Origin: Brevundimonas vesicularis
GTDB taxonomy: Bacteria; Pseudomonadota; Alphaproteobacteria; Caulobacterales; Caulobacteraceae
DNA: 64,000 bases
Assembly (NCBI RefSeq): GCF_014204545.1
Contig: NZ_JACHLJ010000002.1
Location: forward strand, 558,001 to 622,000
Direction: 5' to 3'
The position numbers and the translations under genes are program-made. The stretch's first letter is position 1. Every line of letters begins with the position of its first letter. Positions 43,962 through 53,077 of the stretch are shown piece after piece. Below the pieces are notes generated by a model. It made no database searches and was not told where the DNA came from. It was given only the letters and a program-made list of their open reading frames with translations.

Positions 43962-44701
43962 CCCGCCTCGCCCAGCGCCATCAGGCCCGCTCGCGACGGG
44001 CACAGGTCGGCGATGATGCAGGACAGGCATTTGGGCTTGCGCGCCGTGCAGGTGTAGCGGCCGTGCAGGATCAGCCAGTGGTGCGCCTTGGGCAGCCAGT
44101 CCTCGGGCACGACCTTGAACAGCTGGGCCTCGACCTTGTCCGGCGTACCTGCATTGGCCAGTCCCAACCGGTGCGAGACGCGAAAGACGTGGGTGTCCAC
44201 GGCGATGGCCGCCTCGATCCCCAGTTCGTTCAGAACCACCGAGGCCGTCTTGCGACCCACACCGGGCAGGGCCTGTAGATCGGCGCGGTTCAGCGGGACC
44301 TCGCCCCCATGTTGTTCCAGCACGATCCGGCTCAGCGCGATAACGTTCTTCGCCTTGCCGCGATAGAGGCCGATGGAGGCGATGAAGGGGATCAGCCCCT
44401 CCTCGCCCAGGGCCAGCATCTTCTTCGGCGTATCCGCGACCTTGAACAAACGCTCGGTCGCCTTGTTGACCGAGACGTCCGTCGCCTGGGCCGACAGGGC
44501 GACGGCGACGACCAGAGTGAAGGGATTGGAGAAATCCAGCTCGGTCTTGGGTTCCGGCATGACGCCGGACAGGCGTTCGAAGATCGCCTCGACACGGTCT
44601 TCGTCGGGCGGCCAGCGCAGCACGGGGATGGCCGCCCCGGTCATCACGGCCGGGCGTTTGGCGGGCTTGGCGGCGGGCTTTCTGGCCTTGGCGGGCTTCA
44701 T
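43958..44701 (-). CDS. nth: Endonuclease III
   Basis: Nth removes oxidised pyrimidines and cuts at abasic sites. The 247-residue protein has the HhH-GPD motif LPGVGRKTASVVLNELG with the catalytic lysine, VDTHVFRVSHRLGL with the catalytic Asp, and the [4Fe-4S] cluster cysteines in the pattern C-X6-C-X2-C-X5-C near the C-terminus. An Ala/Lys/Pro-rich leader of about 28 residues precedes the enzyme. Its ATG overlaps the stop of the upstream amine oxidase gene by 4 bases, so the two are coupled. Confidence 0.95.
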   Translation of the reverse strand: MKPAKARKPAAKPAKRPAVMTGAAIPVLRWPPDEDRVEAIFERLSGVMPEPKTELDFSNPFTLVVAVALSAQATDVSVNKATERLFKVADTPKKMLALGEEGLIPFIASIGLYRGKAKNVIALSRIVLEQHGGEVPLNRADLQALPGVGRKTASVVLNELGIEAAIAVDTHVFRVSHRLGLANAGTPDKVEAQLFKVVPEDWLPKAHHWLILHGRYTCTARKPKCLSCIIADLCPSRAGLMALGEAG

Positions 44702-46029
44702 GCCTCGCTGTCGTCCCCGGGGCGACGCGGGTCAAGACCCAGGCCCTTGAGCGCTTGGGCGGTCAGGGCGGCGTCGGCGGCGCGCTCGCCCTCCATCCAG
44801 GCGCCGTGGGCCGTGCCGTAATAGACCGGCGCCGTCGCCTCGCCGGCCAGGAAAATGCGGTCCTCGACCGACGTGCGCAGCTTGGCCCGATCCGCCGCAT
44901 GGCCCGGCAAGGCGTGGGAATAGGCGCCGCGCGACCAGGGATCGACGCCCCAGCCGCTGACCGCGACCGCCTCCAGCCGACGGCGCATGTCCGATCCCAG
45001 GGCCGCGACCAGTTCGGACACGGCGAAGTCGAACAGGGCGGCCGGCCCTTGCGCCTCCAGCCCCCAGGCCAGGTCGGCTCCGAAATAGGCTTCGATCATC
45101 GGCCGTCCGAACGGCCGCAGGTGATAGCCGCCGGTCTCGGCCGTATCGGTGCGAGTCCAAATCTGGGTGTCGGGCTGGAAATCGCCGGCTCCGCGCACCG
45201 TCATATGCACCTTGGACGCCAGGCCCAGCAGCACGCCCGCCGTCGCCTCGAGCAGGGCCGGAACCGGCGGATCGATGCGGATCGTCTCGCTGGAGATCAG
45301 GCTGTTGGGCACGGTCAGGATGACGATCCGCGCCGTCAGTTCACCGCGATTGGTCTCCAGGCGCAGCACGGGTCCGGTGCGGTCGATGCGGCTGACGGCG
45401 CAGTCCGTGACCGTGATGGACGAAACGGCCTCCCCCAGCCGGGCGATCAGGCGGCCATAGCCCTCGCGCACCCGCCAGTTCACGCCGGTGTCGCCATAGG
45501 CGTCGTAATCCAGGCTGGACACCTCGGCGAACCGCGCGCCGTTCAGGGCGCCCGAGATGGCGTCCATGCGCAGGTTCCAGCGACAGTCGGGATCGAAGAA
45601 GTCCGACGCCGGACGATCCTCACCCACACCCGCCCGGACGAGGGCCGCCGCCTCGGTCACCCGCTGGTCAAAGGCGGCGAAGGCCTCGCCGAACGCGGCC
45701 TGATCCGCGCGGGTCATCTCGTGATCAAAGGCCTGGGTGCGCCAGGGCGGCGGCGTCTGGTCCAGCGTCAGCCCCTCGGCCTCGACCCGTCCGGCCAGCA
45801 CATTGTCGTCGGCGGAATGCAGCCAGCCGCACCCCATGTCCAACCCTTCGCCCTCGGCCCGAACCGTCCAGGCGCGCCCGCCGATCCGGTCGCGAGCCTC
45901 CAGCACCAGAACCGACAGGCCGGGCCGCAGCAGACGGCGGGCCGCGGCGATGCCGGCGGCGCCTGCGCCGATCACCACGACATCGACCTGGGACGGCAGC
46001 GGCTGGGAGGCGGAGATGCGGGCGTTCAT
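44698..46029 (-). CDS. FAD-dependent amine oxidase
   Basis: The 443-residue flavoprotein has the dinucleotide-binding start VVVIGAGAAGIAAARRLL, the amine-oxidase motif ARDRIGGRAWTV and the C-terminal FAD-contact stretch RIFLAGEATAPVYYGTAHGAWMEGERAA. This fits flavin monoamine oxidase/polyamine oxidase types; the amine is unknown. It overlaps the start of nth by 4 bases. The presence of polyamine-making genes in the same window makes a polyamine substrate conceivable but unproven. Confidence 0.87.
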   Translation of the reverse strand: MNARISASQPLPSQVDVVVIGAGAAGIAAARRLLRPGLSVLVLEARDRIGGRAWTVRAEGEGLDMGCGWLHSADDNVLAGRVEAEGLTLDQTPPPWRTQAFDHEMTRADQAAFGEAFAAFDQRVTEAAALVRAGVGEDRPASDFFDPDCRWNLRMDAISGALNGARFAEVSSLDYDAYGDTGVNWRVREGYGRLIARLGEAVSSITVTDCAVSRIDRTGPVLRLETNRGELTARIVILTVPNSLISSETIRIDPPVPALLEATAGVLLGLASKVHMTVRGAGDFQPDTQIWTRTDTAETGGYHLRPFGRPMIEAYFGADLAWGLEAQGPAALFDFAVSELVAALGSDMRRRLEAVAVSGWGVDPWSRGAYSHALPGHAADRAKLRTSVEDRIFLAGEATAPVYYGTAHGAWMEGERAADAALTAQALKGLGLDPRRPGDDSEA

Positions 46030-46091
46030 GGCGTCAGGACATACACGAAAACCGGTCGTGATCGGCGCCGTCCCAATCGCCTATTGATTTT

Positions 46092-46107
46092 TGGACGGCG
46101 GGGTCCA
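46092..46107. promoter_or_regulatory. Inverted repeat before the efflux operon
   Basis: TGGAC, 6 bases, GTCCA lies 44-59 bases before the first efflux gene. The TetR gene closes the same operon, so this is a candidate autoregulatory operator. Confidence 0.4.
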
Positions 46108-46150
46108 TTTTAGCGCCGCTTCAAAACGCCGCACCTCCCCCGGATTCTCC

Positions 46151-47236
46151 ATGTCGCCTGAACTCAAGAAACGCCTGCCGCTGTTCGCGGCCGCCCTCGT
46201 CGGCCTGGCCCTGATCGTGGGCGGCATCGTCTGGTGGGTGAACGGCCAGCGTTGGGAAAGCACCGACAACGCCTTCGTCCAGGCCGACACCACCCTGGTC
46301 AGCCCGCAACTGTCCGGCCGGGTCACCGAGGTTCTGGTGGGCGACAACCAGCGGGTCGCGGCAGGGCAGATCCTGGTGAAGCTGGACGATTCCGACCAGA
46401 AGGCGCAGCTCGCTCAGGCCGAGGCCAATCTGGCCGCCGCCATCGCCGCCGTCGGCCATGTCGACGCCCAGACCGAGCAGGAACAGGCCACCATCGCCGC
46501 CCGCGCCGCCTCCGTCGCCCAGGCCAACGCCCAGGCCGGTCTGGCCCGCGCCGAGGTCGATCGTTACGGCAAGCTGGCCGAACAGGGCTGGGTCTCGCAA
46601 CAGCGCATCCAGACCGAGCGCGCCTCGGCCGCCACCGCCGCCGCCAGCGTCCAGCAGGCCCAGGCCGCTCTGGTCGCCGAACAACGCACCGCCGGGGTGC
46701 TGGGCTCGACCCGCCAGCAGAGCGTCGCCGCCGTCGAACAGGCCCGCGCCGTCGTTGATCAGGCCCGCATTGCGCTGGAGCGCACCGTCATCCGCGCGCC
46801 GGTCGCCGGCGTTGTCGGCGCCCGCAGCGTGCGGCCCGGCCAGTATGTCAACGCTGGCACGCAACTGCTGTCGGTCGTGCCCCTGACCAACACCTACATC
46901 GTCGCCAACTTCAAGGAGACGCAGCTGGACAAGGTGCGCCTGGGCCAGACCGTCGAGATTTCCGCCGACGCCTTCCCGGGCCGCAAGATCGAGGGCCGCG
47001 TCGATAGCTTCGCCCCCGCCACCGGGTCCGAGTTCGCCCTGATCCCGGTCGAGAACGCCACGGGCAACTTCACCAAGATCACCCAGCGCGTGCCGGTCCG
47101 AATCGTCGTCAGCGGCGCAGACCGCAGCCTTGCTTTGCGCCCCGGCCTGTCGGTGGACGTCAAGATCGACCTGAAGAGCCAGGGCGGCCAGAGCTTCGCC
47201 GAAGCCGCCACGACGACCGGAGCCGCAGGCCAGTGA
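46151..47236 (+). CDS. HlyD/EmrA-type membrane fusion protein
   Basis: The 361-residue protein has one N-terminal membrane helix (about 9-30), the typical N-terminal motif STDNAFVQADTTLVSPQLSGRVTEVLVGDNQRVAAGQ, a long helical hairpin (about 95-200) and a second lipoyl half with RAPVAGVVGARSVRPGQYV. It would connect the inner-membrane pump encoded next to an outer-membrane channel. The GTG of the pump gene overlaps its stop. No outer-membrane factor gene is adjacent. Confidence 0.92.
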   Translation: MSPELKKRLPLFAAALVGLALIVGGIVWWVNGQRWESTDNAFVQADTTLVSPQLSGRVTEVLVGDNQRVAAGQILVKLDDSDQKAQLAQAEANLAAAIAAVGHVDAQTEQEQATIAARAASVAQANAQAGLARAEVDRYGKLAEQGWVSQQRIQTERASAATAAASVQQAQAALVAEQRTAGVLGSTRQQSVAAVEQARAVVDQARIALERTVIRAPVAGVVGARSVRPGQYVNAGTQLLSVVPLTNTYIVANFKETQLDKVRLGQTVEISADAFPGRKIEGRVDSFAPATGSEFALIPVENATGNFTKITQRVPVRIVVSGADRSLALRPGLSVDVKIDLKSQGGQSFAEAATTTGAAGQ

Positions 47237-48843
47237 CCGCCGCCAACCCCGCCGCAGATGGCGGGGCCCCTGTCGCGCAAAAGGGTCCCGTCGCCGGCCA
47301 TCCCGAAATTAACTGGACCATGCTGCTGCTGGGCTTCGCCGGCATGGTGGTGGGCCAGTTCATGGCCATTCTGGACATCCAGATCGTCGCCGCCTCCCTG
47401 CCTCAGATCCAGGCGGGGGTCGGCGCCTCGGCCGACGAGATCAGCTGGATCCAGACCGCTTATCTGATCCCCGAGGTGGTGATGATCCCGCTGTCGGGCT
47501 TCCTGTCACGGCTGTGGGGGACGCAGCGGCTGTTTCTGGCCTCGTGCGCCGGCTTCGTGCTGATGAGCATCGCTACGGGCCTGTCGTCGTCGATCGACAT
47601 GATGATCCTGTTCCGGGCCATTCAGGGTTTCGTGGGCGGGGCCATGATCCCGACCGTCTTCGCCGTCGCCTTCACCGCCTTTCCGCCCGACAAGCGCGTT
47701 ACCGCCAGCGTGGTCATGGGCCTGATCGTCACCCTGGCGCCGACCGTCGGACCCACGCTGGGCGGGCATCTGACGGAGTGGCTGAGCTGGCGCTGGCTGT
47801 TCTTCATCAACGTCGGGCCGGGCCTGCTGGTGCTGTTTCTGGTCGGGCGCTACGGCAATTTCGACAAGGGCGATCCGACGCTGGCGAAAGGGTTCGACTG
47901 GTGGGGCCTGGGCTTCATGGCCGCCTTCCTCATGTCCATGCAATTCGTGTTGGAGGAAGGGGCCAAGAACGACTGGTTCGACGACACCCATATCCTGCTG
48001 CTGGCGGTGGTCGCGGCGGTCGCGGGACCGATCTTCATCTGGCGCTCCCTGACCTATCGCCAGCCGATCGTGGAGTTGCGCGCCTTTGGCAATCGCAACT
48101 TCCTGGTCGGGTTCATCATGACCTTCATCGTCGGTTTCGCCCTGTTCGGCGGCACCTTCCTGCTGCCGCTCTTCCTGGGCCGCGTGCTGGGCTATTCGTC
48201 GTCAGAGGTCGGCACCACCATGGTCGTTTCGGGCCTGGCCATGTTCGCCACCGGCCCCTTTGCTGGTCGACTGGTGCGCAAGCTGGATGCGCGGGTGCTG
48301 ATGTTCGGCGGCTTCATGCTGTGCGCCTGGGGGATGTGGGAGGCGCGCGTCGTCACCGATGACTGGGGCTTCTGGAACTTCGCCTCGGTCCAGGCCTTCC
48401 GCGGCGTCGGCGTTATGCTGGCCATGATCGCGTCGCAGCAGGTGACGATGGCGACCCTGCCGCCGCACATGGTCAAGAACGCCTCGGGACTGGTGAACCT
48501 GTCGCGCAACGTCGGCGGCGCCTTCGGCTTGGCGATCCTGAACACCAGCCTGACGTCCAACACGGCCCTGCACATGAGCGAACTGACCAGCGCCATCGAT
48601 CAGGGCGACCAGGCGATGCGCAACATGATGGCCGGCATGACCCAGCGGTTCGCCGGCTCCATCGACCCGGCCGCCTCGGCGATGAAGGCCATCTATGGGA
48701 TGTTGCAGAAGCAGGCGACGACGATGGCGTTCGGCGACGCCTTCGCCCTGCTGGCCATCCTGTGCGCAAGCGCGGCCTTCGTCACCCTGGCCGCCCAGCC
48801 GGTGAAGGCGCAGGGCGGCGCCCCGCCCTCGGACGTCCACTAA
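47233..48843 (+). CDS. EmrB/QacA-type (DHA2) multidrug transporter
   Basis: The 536-residue MFS protein has 14 predicted membrane helices and DHA2 motifs (LDIQIVAASLPQIQAGVGASADEISWIQTAYLIPEVVMIPLSGFL, RAIQGFVGGAMIPTVFA, GPTLGGHLTEWLSWRWLFFINV). With the HlyD-type protein encoded immediately upstream it forms an EmrAB-like proton-driven efflux pump. GTG 47233 is the start, coupled by a GTGA overlap. The stop shares one base with the start of the TetR gene (TAATG). Confidence 0.93.
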   Translation: MTAANPAADGGAPVAQKGPVAGHPEINWTMLLLGFAGMVVGQFMAILDIQIVAASLPQIQAGVGASADEISWIQTAYLIPEVVMIPLSGFLSRLWGTQRLFLASCAGFVLMSIATGLSSSIDMMILFRAIQGFVGGAMIPTVFAVAFTAFPPDKRVTASVVMGLIVTLAPTVGPTLGGHLTEWLSWRWLFFINVGPGLLVLFLVGRYGNFDKGDPTLAKGFDWWGLGFMAAFLMSMQFVLEEGAKNDWFDDTHILLLAVVAAVAGPIFIWRSLTYRQPIVELRAFGNRNFLVGFIMTFIVGFALFGGTFLLPLFLGRVLGYSSSEVGTTMVVSGLAMFATGPFAGRLVRKLDARVLMFGGFMLCAWGMWEARVVTDDWGFWNFASVQAFRGVGVMLAMIASQQVTMATLPPHMVKNASGLVNLSRNVGGAFGLAILNTSLTSNTALHMSELTSAIDQGDQAMRNMMAGMTQRFAGSIDPAASAMKAIYGMLQKQATTMAFGDAFALLAILCASAAFVTLAAQPVKAQGGAPPSDVH

Positions 48844-49460
48844 TGGCGCGCCGTCTTGGACAGGTCGATGAACGAAAGAGCGAGGCGATCCTCGACGCCG
48901 CCGCAACGCTGTTCGCCGACAAAGGGCTGCAGGCCAAGATGGACGAGATCGCAAAACTGGCCGGCGTCTCCAAACAGACGGTCTACAACCGCTTCGCCTC
49001 CAAGCTGGAGATCGCCCAGGCTCTGGCGTCCAAGCGGGTCGAGGACATCGTGGCCCCTCTGCGCGGCGCCGGCGATCCGCAGACGGTGCTGGAAACCCTG
49101 GCCCTGACGCTGCTGAACCGGGTGTGCAGCGGCGACAAGGTCGGCTCGATGCGCGGGGTCGCCCTGGTCTCGGTCGAGGCGCCTGACATCGCCCACGCCA
49201 TCTATGAGGCCGGTCCGCGTCGCAGCCTGCGCGAACTGGGCGCCTGGCTGGCGGAACAGACGCGGCTGGGCCGGATGAACGTCGCCGATCCGGAAGAGGC
49301 GGCCGAGATGTTCGCCGGCCTGGTGCTGGGCCACGGCCATCTGCGCGCCATGCTGGACGTGCCGCAGCTGGAGGCCGGCAAACGAGCAGGCCGCGCCAGA
49401 GAGGCTGCGCGCATCTTCATGGCCGCCCATCCGCCCGCCACGGCCGCCAAGACTTCCTGA
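48843..49460 (+). CDS. TetR-family regulator of the efflux operon
   Basis: The 205-residue protein has an N-terminal TetR helix-turn-helix (ILDAAATLFADKGLQAKMDEIAKLAGVSKQTVYNRFASKLEI) and an AefR-like C-terminal ligand domain. It is the last gene of the three-gene efflux unit, overlapping the pump stop by one base, and probably represses the unit through the inverted repeat at 46092-46107. The ligand is unknown. Confidence 0.92.
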   Translation: MARRLGQVDERKSEAILDAAATLFADKGLQAKMDEIAKLAGVSKQTVYNRFASKLEIAQALASKRVEDIVAPLRGAGDPQTVLETLALTLLNRVCSGDKVGSMRGVALVSVEAPDIAHAIYEAGPRRSLRELGAWLAEQTRLGRMNVADPEEAAEMFAGLVLGHGHLRAMLDVPQLEAGKRAGRAREAARIFMAAHPPATAAKTS

Positions 49461-49507
49461 GCCCGGCGCGCTACAGTCGCCCCACCCTGTCGCTTGAGAC
49501 CGCCTTC

Positions 49508-50281
49508 ATGCTGATCCACCTGTCCTCCTGGCCCGAAATCGATGCGCGATTGAACGACGGCGGTCCGCTGTCGAAGACGGTGGTCGTGCCGATCGGCTCC
49601 AACGAACAGCACGGGCCCACGGGGCTTCTGGGCACCGACTGGCTGTGCCCGGAGATCATCGCTCATGCAGCCGAGAAGACCGACGCCAACCTGATCGTGG
49701 CCCCGACCTTCAACATCGGCATGGCCCAGCATCACCTGGCCTTCGCCGGCACGATCAGCCTGCGCCCCTCGACCTTCATGGCCGCGATCACGGACTGGGT
49801 GTCGTCCTTGAGCCGTCACGGGTTCGAGCGGATATATTTCCTGAACGGGCACGGCGGGAACGTCGCGACCATCGAGGCGACGATTTCGGAAATCTACGCC
49901 GAGTGGAGCTTCGTCGAGGACAGCCCGCCCTTCATCCTGAAGCTGAAGAACTGGTGGGACCTGCCCGGCGTCCATGGCCTGTGCAACCGCCTGTTCCCGA
50001 CCGGCCATGGCATGCACGCCACTCCGTCCGAGATCGCCGTGACCCAGGCCGCCTATCCCGATCGGATCAAGACCGCCGACTACAGCCCACAGATCGCGCC
50101 CAACGGCCCGATCCGCGACGCCTTGGACTATCGCGCCCGCTTCCCCGACGGCCGGATCGGCTCGGACCCGGCCCAGGCCAGTCCCGAGAAGGGCCAGCAG
50201 ATCATCGACGCGGCGGTCCCCGCCCTGTTGAGCGACATCGCGGCCTTCGCCGCCGAGACCCAGCCGGGAGCGTCGCTCTGA
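49508..50281 (+). CDS. Creatininase-family amidohydrolase
   Basis: The 257-residue protein has the creatininase metal-site motifs VVPIGSNEQHGPTGLLGTD and YFLNGHGGN with a later HGMHATPSEIA. The family includes creatinine amidohydrolase and relatives in cofactor synthesis such as MftE and ArfB; which reaction this one catalyses cannot be told. Its stop overlaps the possible CTG start of the phasin gene. Confidence 0.88.
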   Translation: MLIHLSSWPEIDARLNDGGPLSKTVVVPIGSNEQHGPTGLLGTDWLCPEIIAHAAEKTDANLIVAPTFNIGMAQHHLAFAGTISLRPSTFMAAITDWVSSLSRHGFERIYFLNGHGGNVATIEATISEIYAEWSFVEDSPPFILKLKNWWDLPGVHGLCNRLFPTGHGMHATPSEIAVTQAAYPDRIKTADYSPQIAPNGPIRDALDYRARFPDGRIGSDPAQASPEKGQQIIDAAVPALLSDIAAFAAETQPGASL

Positions 50282-50748
50282 CCCGCAAAACCCCCACAGC
50301 TGCCAGCGCAGCCGTCGTCGGCGCCGAGATCCTGGCCGCCTCGGCCGAGGTCATCGCGGCCCGCACCGGCCGGATGGCGCAGGGCCTGACCAGCGCCAAG
50401 GGGCAGGACTTCAAGGAGCTGTCGCTGATGAGCTCGGAGAAGACCGAAGCGATGTCCGCCTCTGCCGACGCCATGGCCGCCAGCGCCGGGGCCATTGGTC
50501 AGCGGCTGGGCCGCGTAGCGCTGGACGAAAGCGCCCATGCCCTGCGAGCGGCGGCGGCTGTCACCCAGGCCCGCACCCCGGCCAAGGCGGCCGAGGCCCA
50601 GTTCAGGTACGCCATGGGCTGGTGGAGCCGGGCGGCGGCCCATGCCATGACCCTGAACGGCGAACTGCTGAAGGCCCAGGCCGAGGCGCTGGCCCCGATC
50701 CACAAGACCGCGACCGCCAACGCCAAACGGCTGCGCAAGACGCGCTAG
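50278..50748 (+). CDS. Phasin-family protein
   Basis: The 156-codon frame encodes an Ala-rich, heptad-like helical protein (IAARTGRMAQGLTSAKGQDFKELSLMSSEKTEAMSASADAMAASAGAIGQRLGR...FRYAMGWWSRAAAHAMTLNGELLKAQAEALAPI) that fits phasins, which coat polyhydroxyalkanoate granules. No ATG or GTG occurs before residue 33 (ATG 50374), which would cut into the domain. CTG 50278 overlaps the upstream stop as CTGA, like the ATGA couplings seen elsewhere, and is my tentative start. The 3' end meets the MarR gene tail to tail with a 4-base overlap. Confidence 0.75.
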   Translation: MTRKTPTAASAAVVGAEILAASAEVIAARTGRMAQGLTSAKGQDFKELSLMSSEKTEAMSASADAMAASAGAIGQRLGRVALDESAHALRAAAAVTQARTPAKAAEAQFRYAMGWWSRAAAHAMTLNGELLKAQAEALAPIHKTATANAKRLRKTR

Positions 50749-51359
50749 GCCGGCTCCACCAGCTTCAGCTTGGGCTTTTTGAGCTTGGCGGGCTTGGCGG
50801 GGCGGTCGGCCTTTTTGGCGGCCTTCTCGGCCTTCCTGGCTTCCTTCTCGACCGCCTTCAGCGCCTTCTTGGCGGCCTTGGCCTCGGCCTTGGCGGCGTC
50901 GGGAGCGGCGTCGGCGGCGGCGGCCAGATCGGCCAGTTGATTGAGGAAGGTCTCGCGTTGCCCCTTGGGCAGCAGGGCCATGATCCGCTTGTCGGCGGCC
51001 TCGACCAGCGGCCGCGCAGCCTCCAACCGGGCTGAGCCTTCAGCCGACAGACGAACCGCCTTGGCGCGGGCGTCCAGGGTCGAACGCTCCCGCTCCAACA
51101 GGCCCTTGGTCGTCATGCGCGTGACCAGATCCGCCAGGGTCGAGCGGTCGATGCCGGTCATCCGCACCAGTTCGGTCTGGGTCAGACCGGCCTTGAGAGA
51201 CACCGCCTCCAGCACCGCGAACTGGCGCTGGGTCAGGCCGTCGGCGCCGGTCTCCTCGGCGTAGATGTCGAGCGCCAGTTGCAGGGCGCGGTGCATCAGG
51301 TGGCTGGGCGAGGTGGCCAGGGGGCCGACCTTCCTTGCCGCTTTTCCCGCCTTCACCAT
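50745..51359 (-). CDS. MarR-family regulator with histone-H1-like Lys/Ala tail
   Basis: Residues about 20-145 of this 204-residue protein form a MarR domain (LTQRQFAVLEAVSLKAGLTQTELVRMTGIDRSTLADLVTRMTTKGLLERERSTLDARAKAVRLS). The last 60 residues are almost only Ala, Lys, Pro and Glu (KAEAKAAKKALKAVEKEARK...KKPKLKLVEPA), like AlgP or histone H1 tails, which bind DNA without sequence preference. Such a tail is not part of ordinary MarR proteins. It is convergent with the phasin gene. Confidence 0.88.
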   Translation of the reverse strand: MVKAGKAARKVGPLATSPSHLMHRALQLALDIYAEETGADGLTQRQFAVLEAVSLKAGLTQTELVRMTGIDRSTLADLVTRMTTKGLLERERSTLDARAKAVRLSAEGSARLEAARPLVEAADKRIMALLPKGQRETFLNQLADLAAAADAAPDAAKAEAKAAKKALKAVEKEARKAEKAAKKADRPAKPAKLKKPKLKLVEPA

Positions 51360-51457
51360 CGCGCCGCTCCCCTGAAGTTTCGTCCGAACACGTATCAGCT
51401 CTGCTTTACGATTTGACGGGGAAAGCGCGTCGGTTCCGTGACAGTTCCGCTTGGTCC

Positions 51458-52078
51458 CTAGAGACCGGTATCAGGCGAGACGGGTGTCGGCTCGTCGTCC
51501 TTGATCAGGTGCTTCATGATGAAGAAGACCTGCCAGACGCCGAAGACGGCCGAGGCGATCCACAGGCCGCCGCGGAAGGCGACCCATGTGTCATCTGACT
51601 GGGTGCGCCAGACGATCTCGTTGACGATGCAGACGGCCGCAAAATACAGGCCGTAACGCAGGGTCAGGCCCCGCCAGCCCACGTCGGTGATGCGGATCGC
51701 CTCGCCCAGCAGATATTTGAACGGATAGCGGTTCAGCGGCAGCGACCCCAGCAGCACGACCGCCAGCAGGCCGTTCTGGATCGACAGCTTGATCTTCAAC
51801 AGGTTCGGATCGTGGAAGACGATGGTCAGCACGCCGAAGATCAAGGCGAACCCGCCGGTCAGCAGCGGCAGGGGCGCCAGACGACGCTCGACCACATAAC
51901 CGACGATCAGGGCGATCAGGGACGCGCCCACCAGGACCCACGTCGCCTGGACCAGGGCTTCCTGCCCATCCAGACCGCGCGCGAACCGGTTGACCGCATA
52001 GGCGGCCATGAAGGCCACGAGCGCGCCGAAATCGACGGCCTGGCGGATGTTGGAAGCCTTCTTCGGCGTCTCGGTCAT
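51458..52078 (-). CDS. yciB: Inner-membrane septation protein YciB/IspZ
   Basis: The 206-residue protein has about five to six membrane helices and family motifs TIVFHDPNLLKIKLSIQNGLLAVVLLGSL and GWRGLTLRYGLYF, fitting the YciB/IspZ family involved in envelope integrity and division. It follows ftsY on the same strand with one base between the stop and its ATG, so the two are an operon, as in Caulobacterales relatives. Confidence 0.92.
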   Translation of the reverse strand: MTETPKKASNIRQAVDFGALVAFMAAYAVNRFARGLDGQEALVQATWVLVGASLIALIVGYVVERRLAPLPLLTGGFALIFGVLTIVFHDPNLLKIKLSIQNGLLAVVLLGSLPLNRYPFKYLLGEAIRITDVGWRGLTLRYGLYFAAVCIVNEIVWRTQSDDTWVAFRGGLWIASAVFGVWQVFFIMKHLIKDDEPTPVSPDTGL

Positions 52079-52079
52079 G

Positions 52080-53015
52080 TCAGTCTTCCAGTCCCACTAG
52101 CGAGCGGGAGAAGGCGCGGGCGTCGAACGGTTGCAGGTCCTCGACCCCTTCGCCGACGCCGATCAGCATCAGGGGGGCGTCGGACGCCTGGGCCACCGGC
52201 ACCAGCACGCCGCCGCGCGCCGTGCCGTCCAGCTTGGTCATGACCACGCCGGTCACGAAGGCGGTGCGGCCGAAGATCTGTTCCTGGGCCAGGGCGTTGC
52301 GGCCCACGGTGGCGTCCAGCACCAGCAGGGTGTCGTGCGGCGCCTCGGGATCGACCTTCTTCAGCACGCGGACGATCTTGAGCAGTTCGTCCATCAGGGC
52401 GGACTTGTTCTGCAGTCGGCCGGCGGTGTCGATCAGGACGACGTCATAGCCTTCGGCCCGCGCCTTGGTATAGGCGTCGAAGGCCAGGCCCGCCGCATCG
52501 GCGCCGTCGCGACGGCTTTCGAAGTCGGCGCCGGCGCGCTCGGCCCAGACCTTCAGCTGTTCGCGGGCGGCGGCGCGGAAGGTGTCGCCGGCGACGATCA
52601 TCACCTTGGCGCCCTTGCCCGTCAGATCGGCGGCGATCTTGCCCAAGGTCGTGGTCTTGCCCGAGCCGTTCACCCCGACGAACAGGACGACATAGGGTTT
52701 AGGGCCGGACAGGGGGTCGAAGGTCGCCTGGCGCGGCGACAGTTCGGCGGCCACCGCCTCGGCCAGCGCCTCCTTGACCTCGCGCTCGGGCGCGTCCTTG
52801 CCGAACTTCAGGCCGCGAAAGCGTTCGACGATCCGGGCCGAGGCGGCCGGGCCGAGATCGCTCTCCAGCAGATGCTCCTCCAGCTGCTCCAGCGAGGCCT
52901 CGGACAGAGGCTCCTTGACGAAGGTGGCGACGACCTGATCGGTCATCTGTTTGGAGGAGCGCGAGAGCCCAGCGGACAGGCGCTGGAACCAGCCCTTTTT
53001 CGGCGTGTCGTTCAT
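52080..53015 (-). CDS. ftsY: Signal recognition particle receptor FtsY
   Basis: FtsY docks SRP-ribosome complexes at the membrane. The 311-residue protein has a short N-terminal region (no long acidic A domain) and an NG domain with GTPase motifs GVNGSGKTTTLGKIA, DTFRAAAREQL, DTAGRLQ and TKLDGTARGG. It precedes yciB. Its promoter region carries the composite repeat shared with folE. Confidence 0.95.
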   Translation of the reverse strand: MNDTPKKGWFQRLSAGLSRSSKQMTDQVVATFVKEPLSEASLEQLEEHLLESDLGPAASARIVERFRGLKFGKDAPEREVKEALAEAVAAELSPRQATFDPLSGPKPYVVLFVGVNGSGKTTTLGKIAADLTGKGAKVMIVAGDTFRAAAREQLKVWAERAGADFESRRDGADAAGLAFDAYTKARAEGYDVVLIDTAGRLQNKSALMDELLKIVRVLKKVDPEAPHDTLLVLDATVGRNALAQEQIFGRTAFVTGVVMTKLDGTARGGVLVPVAQASDAPLMLIGVGEGVEDLQPFDARAFSRSLVGLED

Positions 53016-53077
53016 GCAGTGGCTTTAGCGGGGGCGAGGGCCAACGTCATCCGCATTCGCGAAGGTCGTCCGCGACG

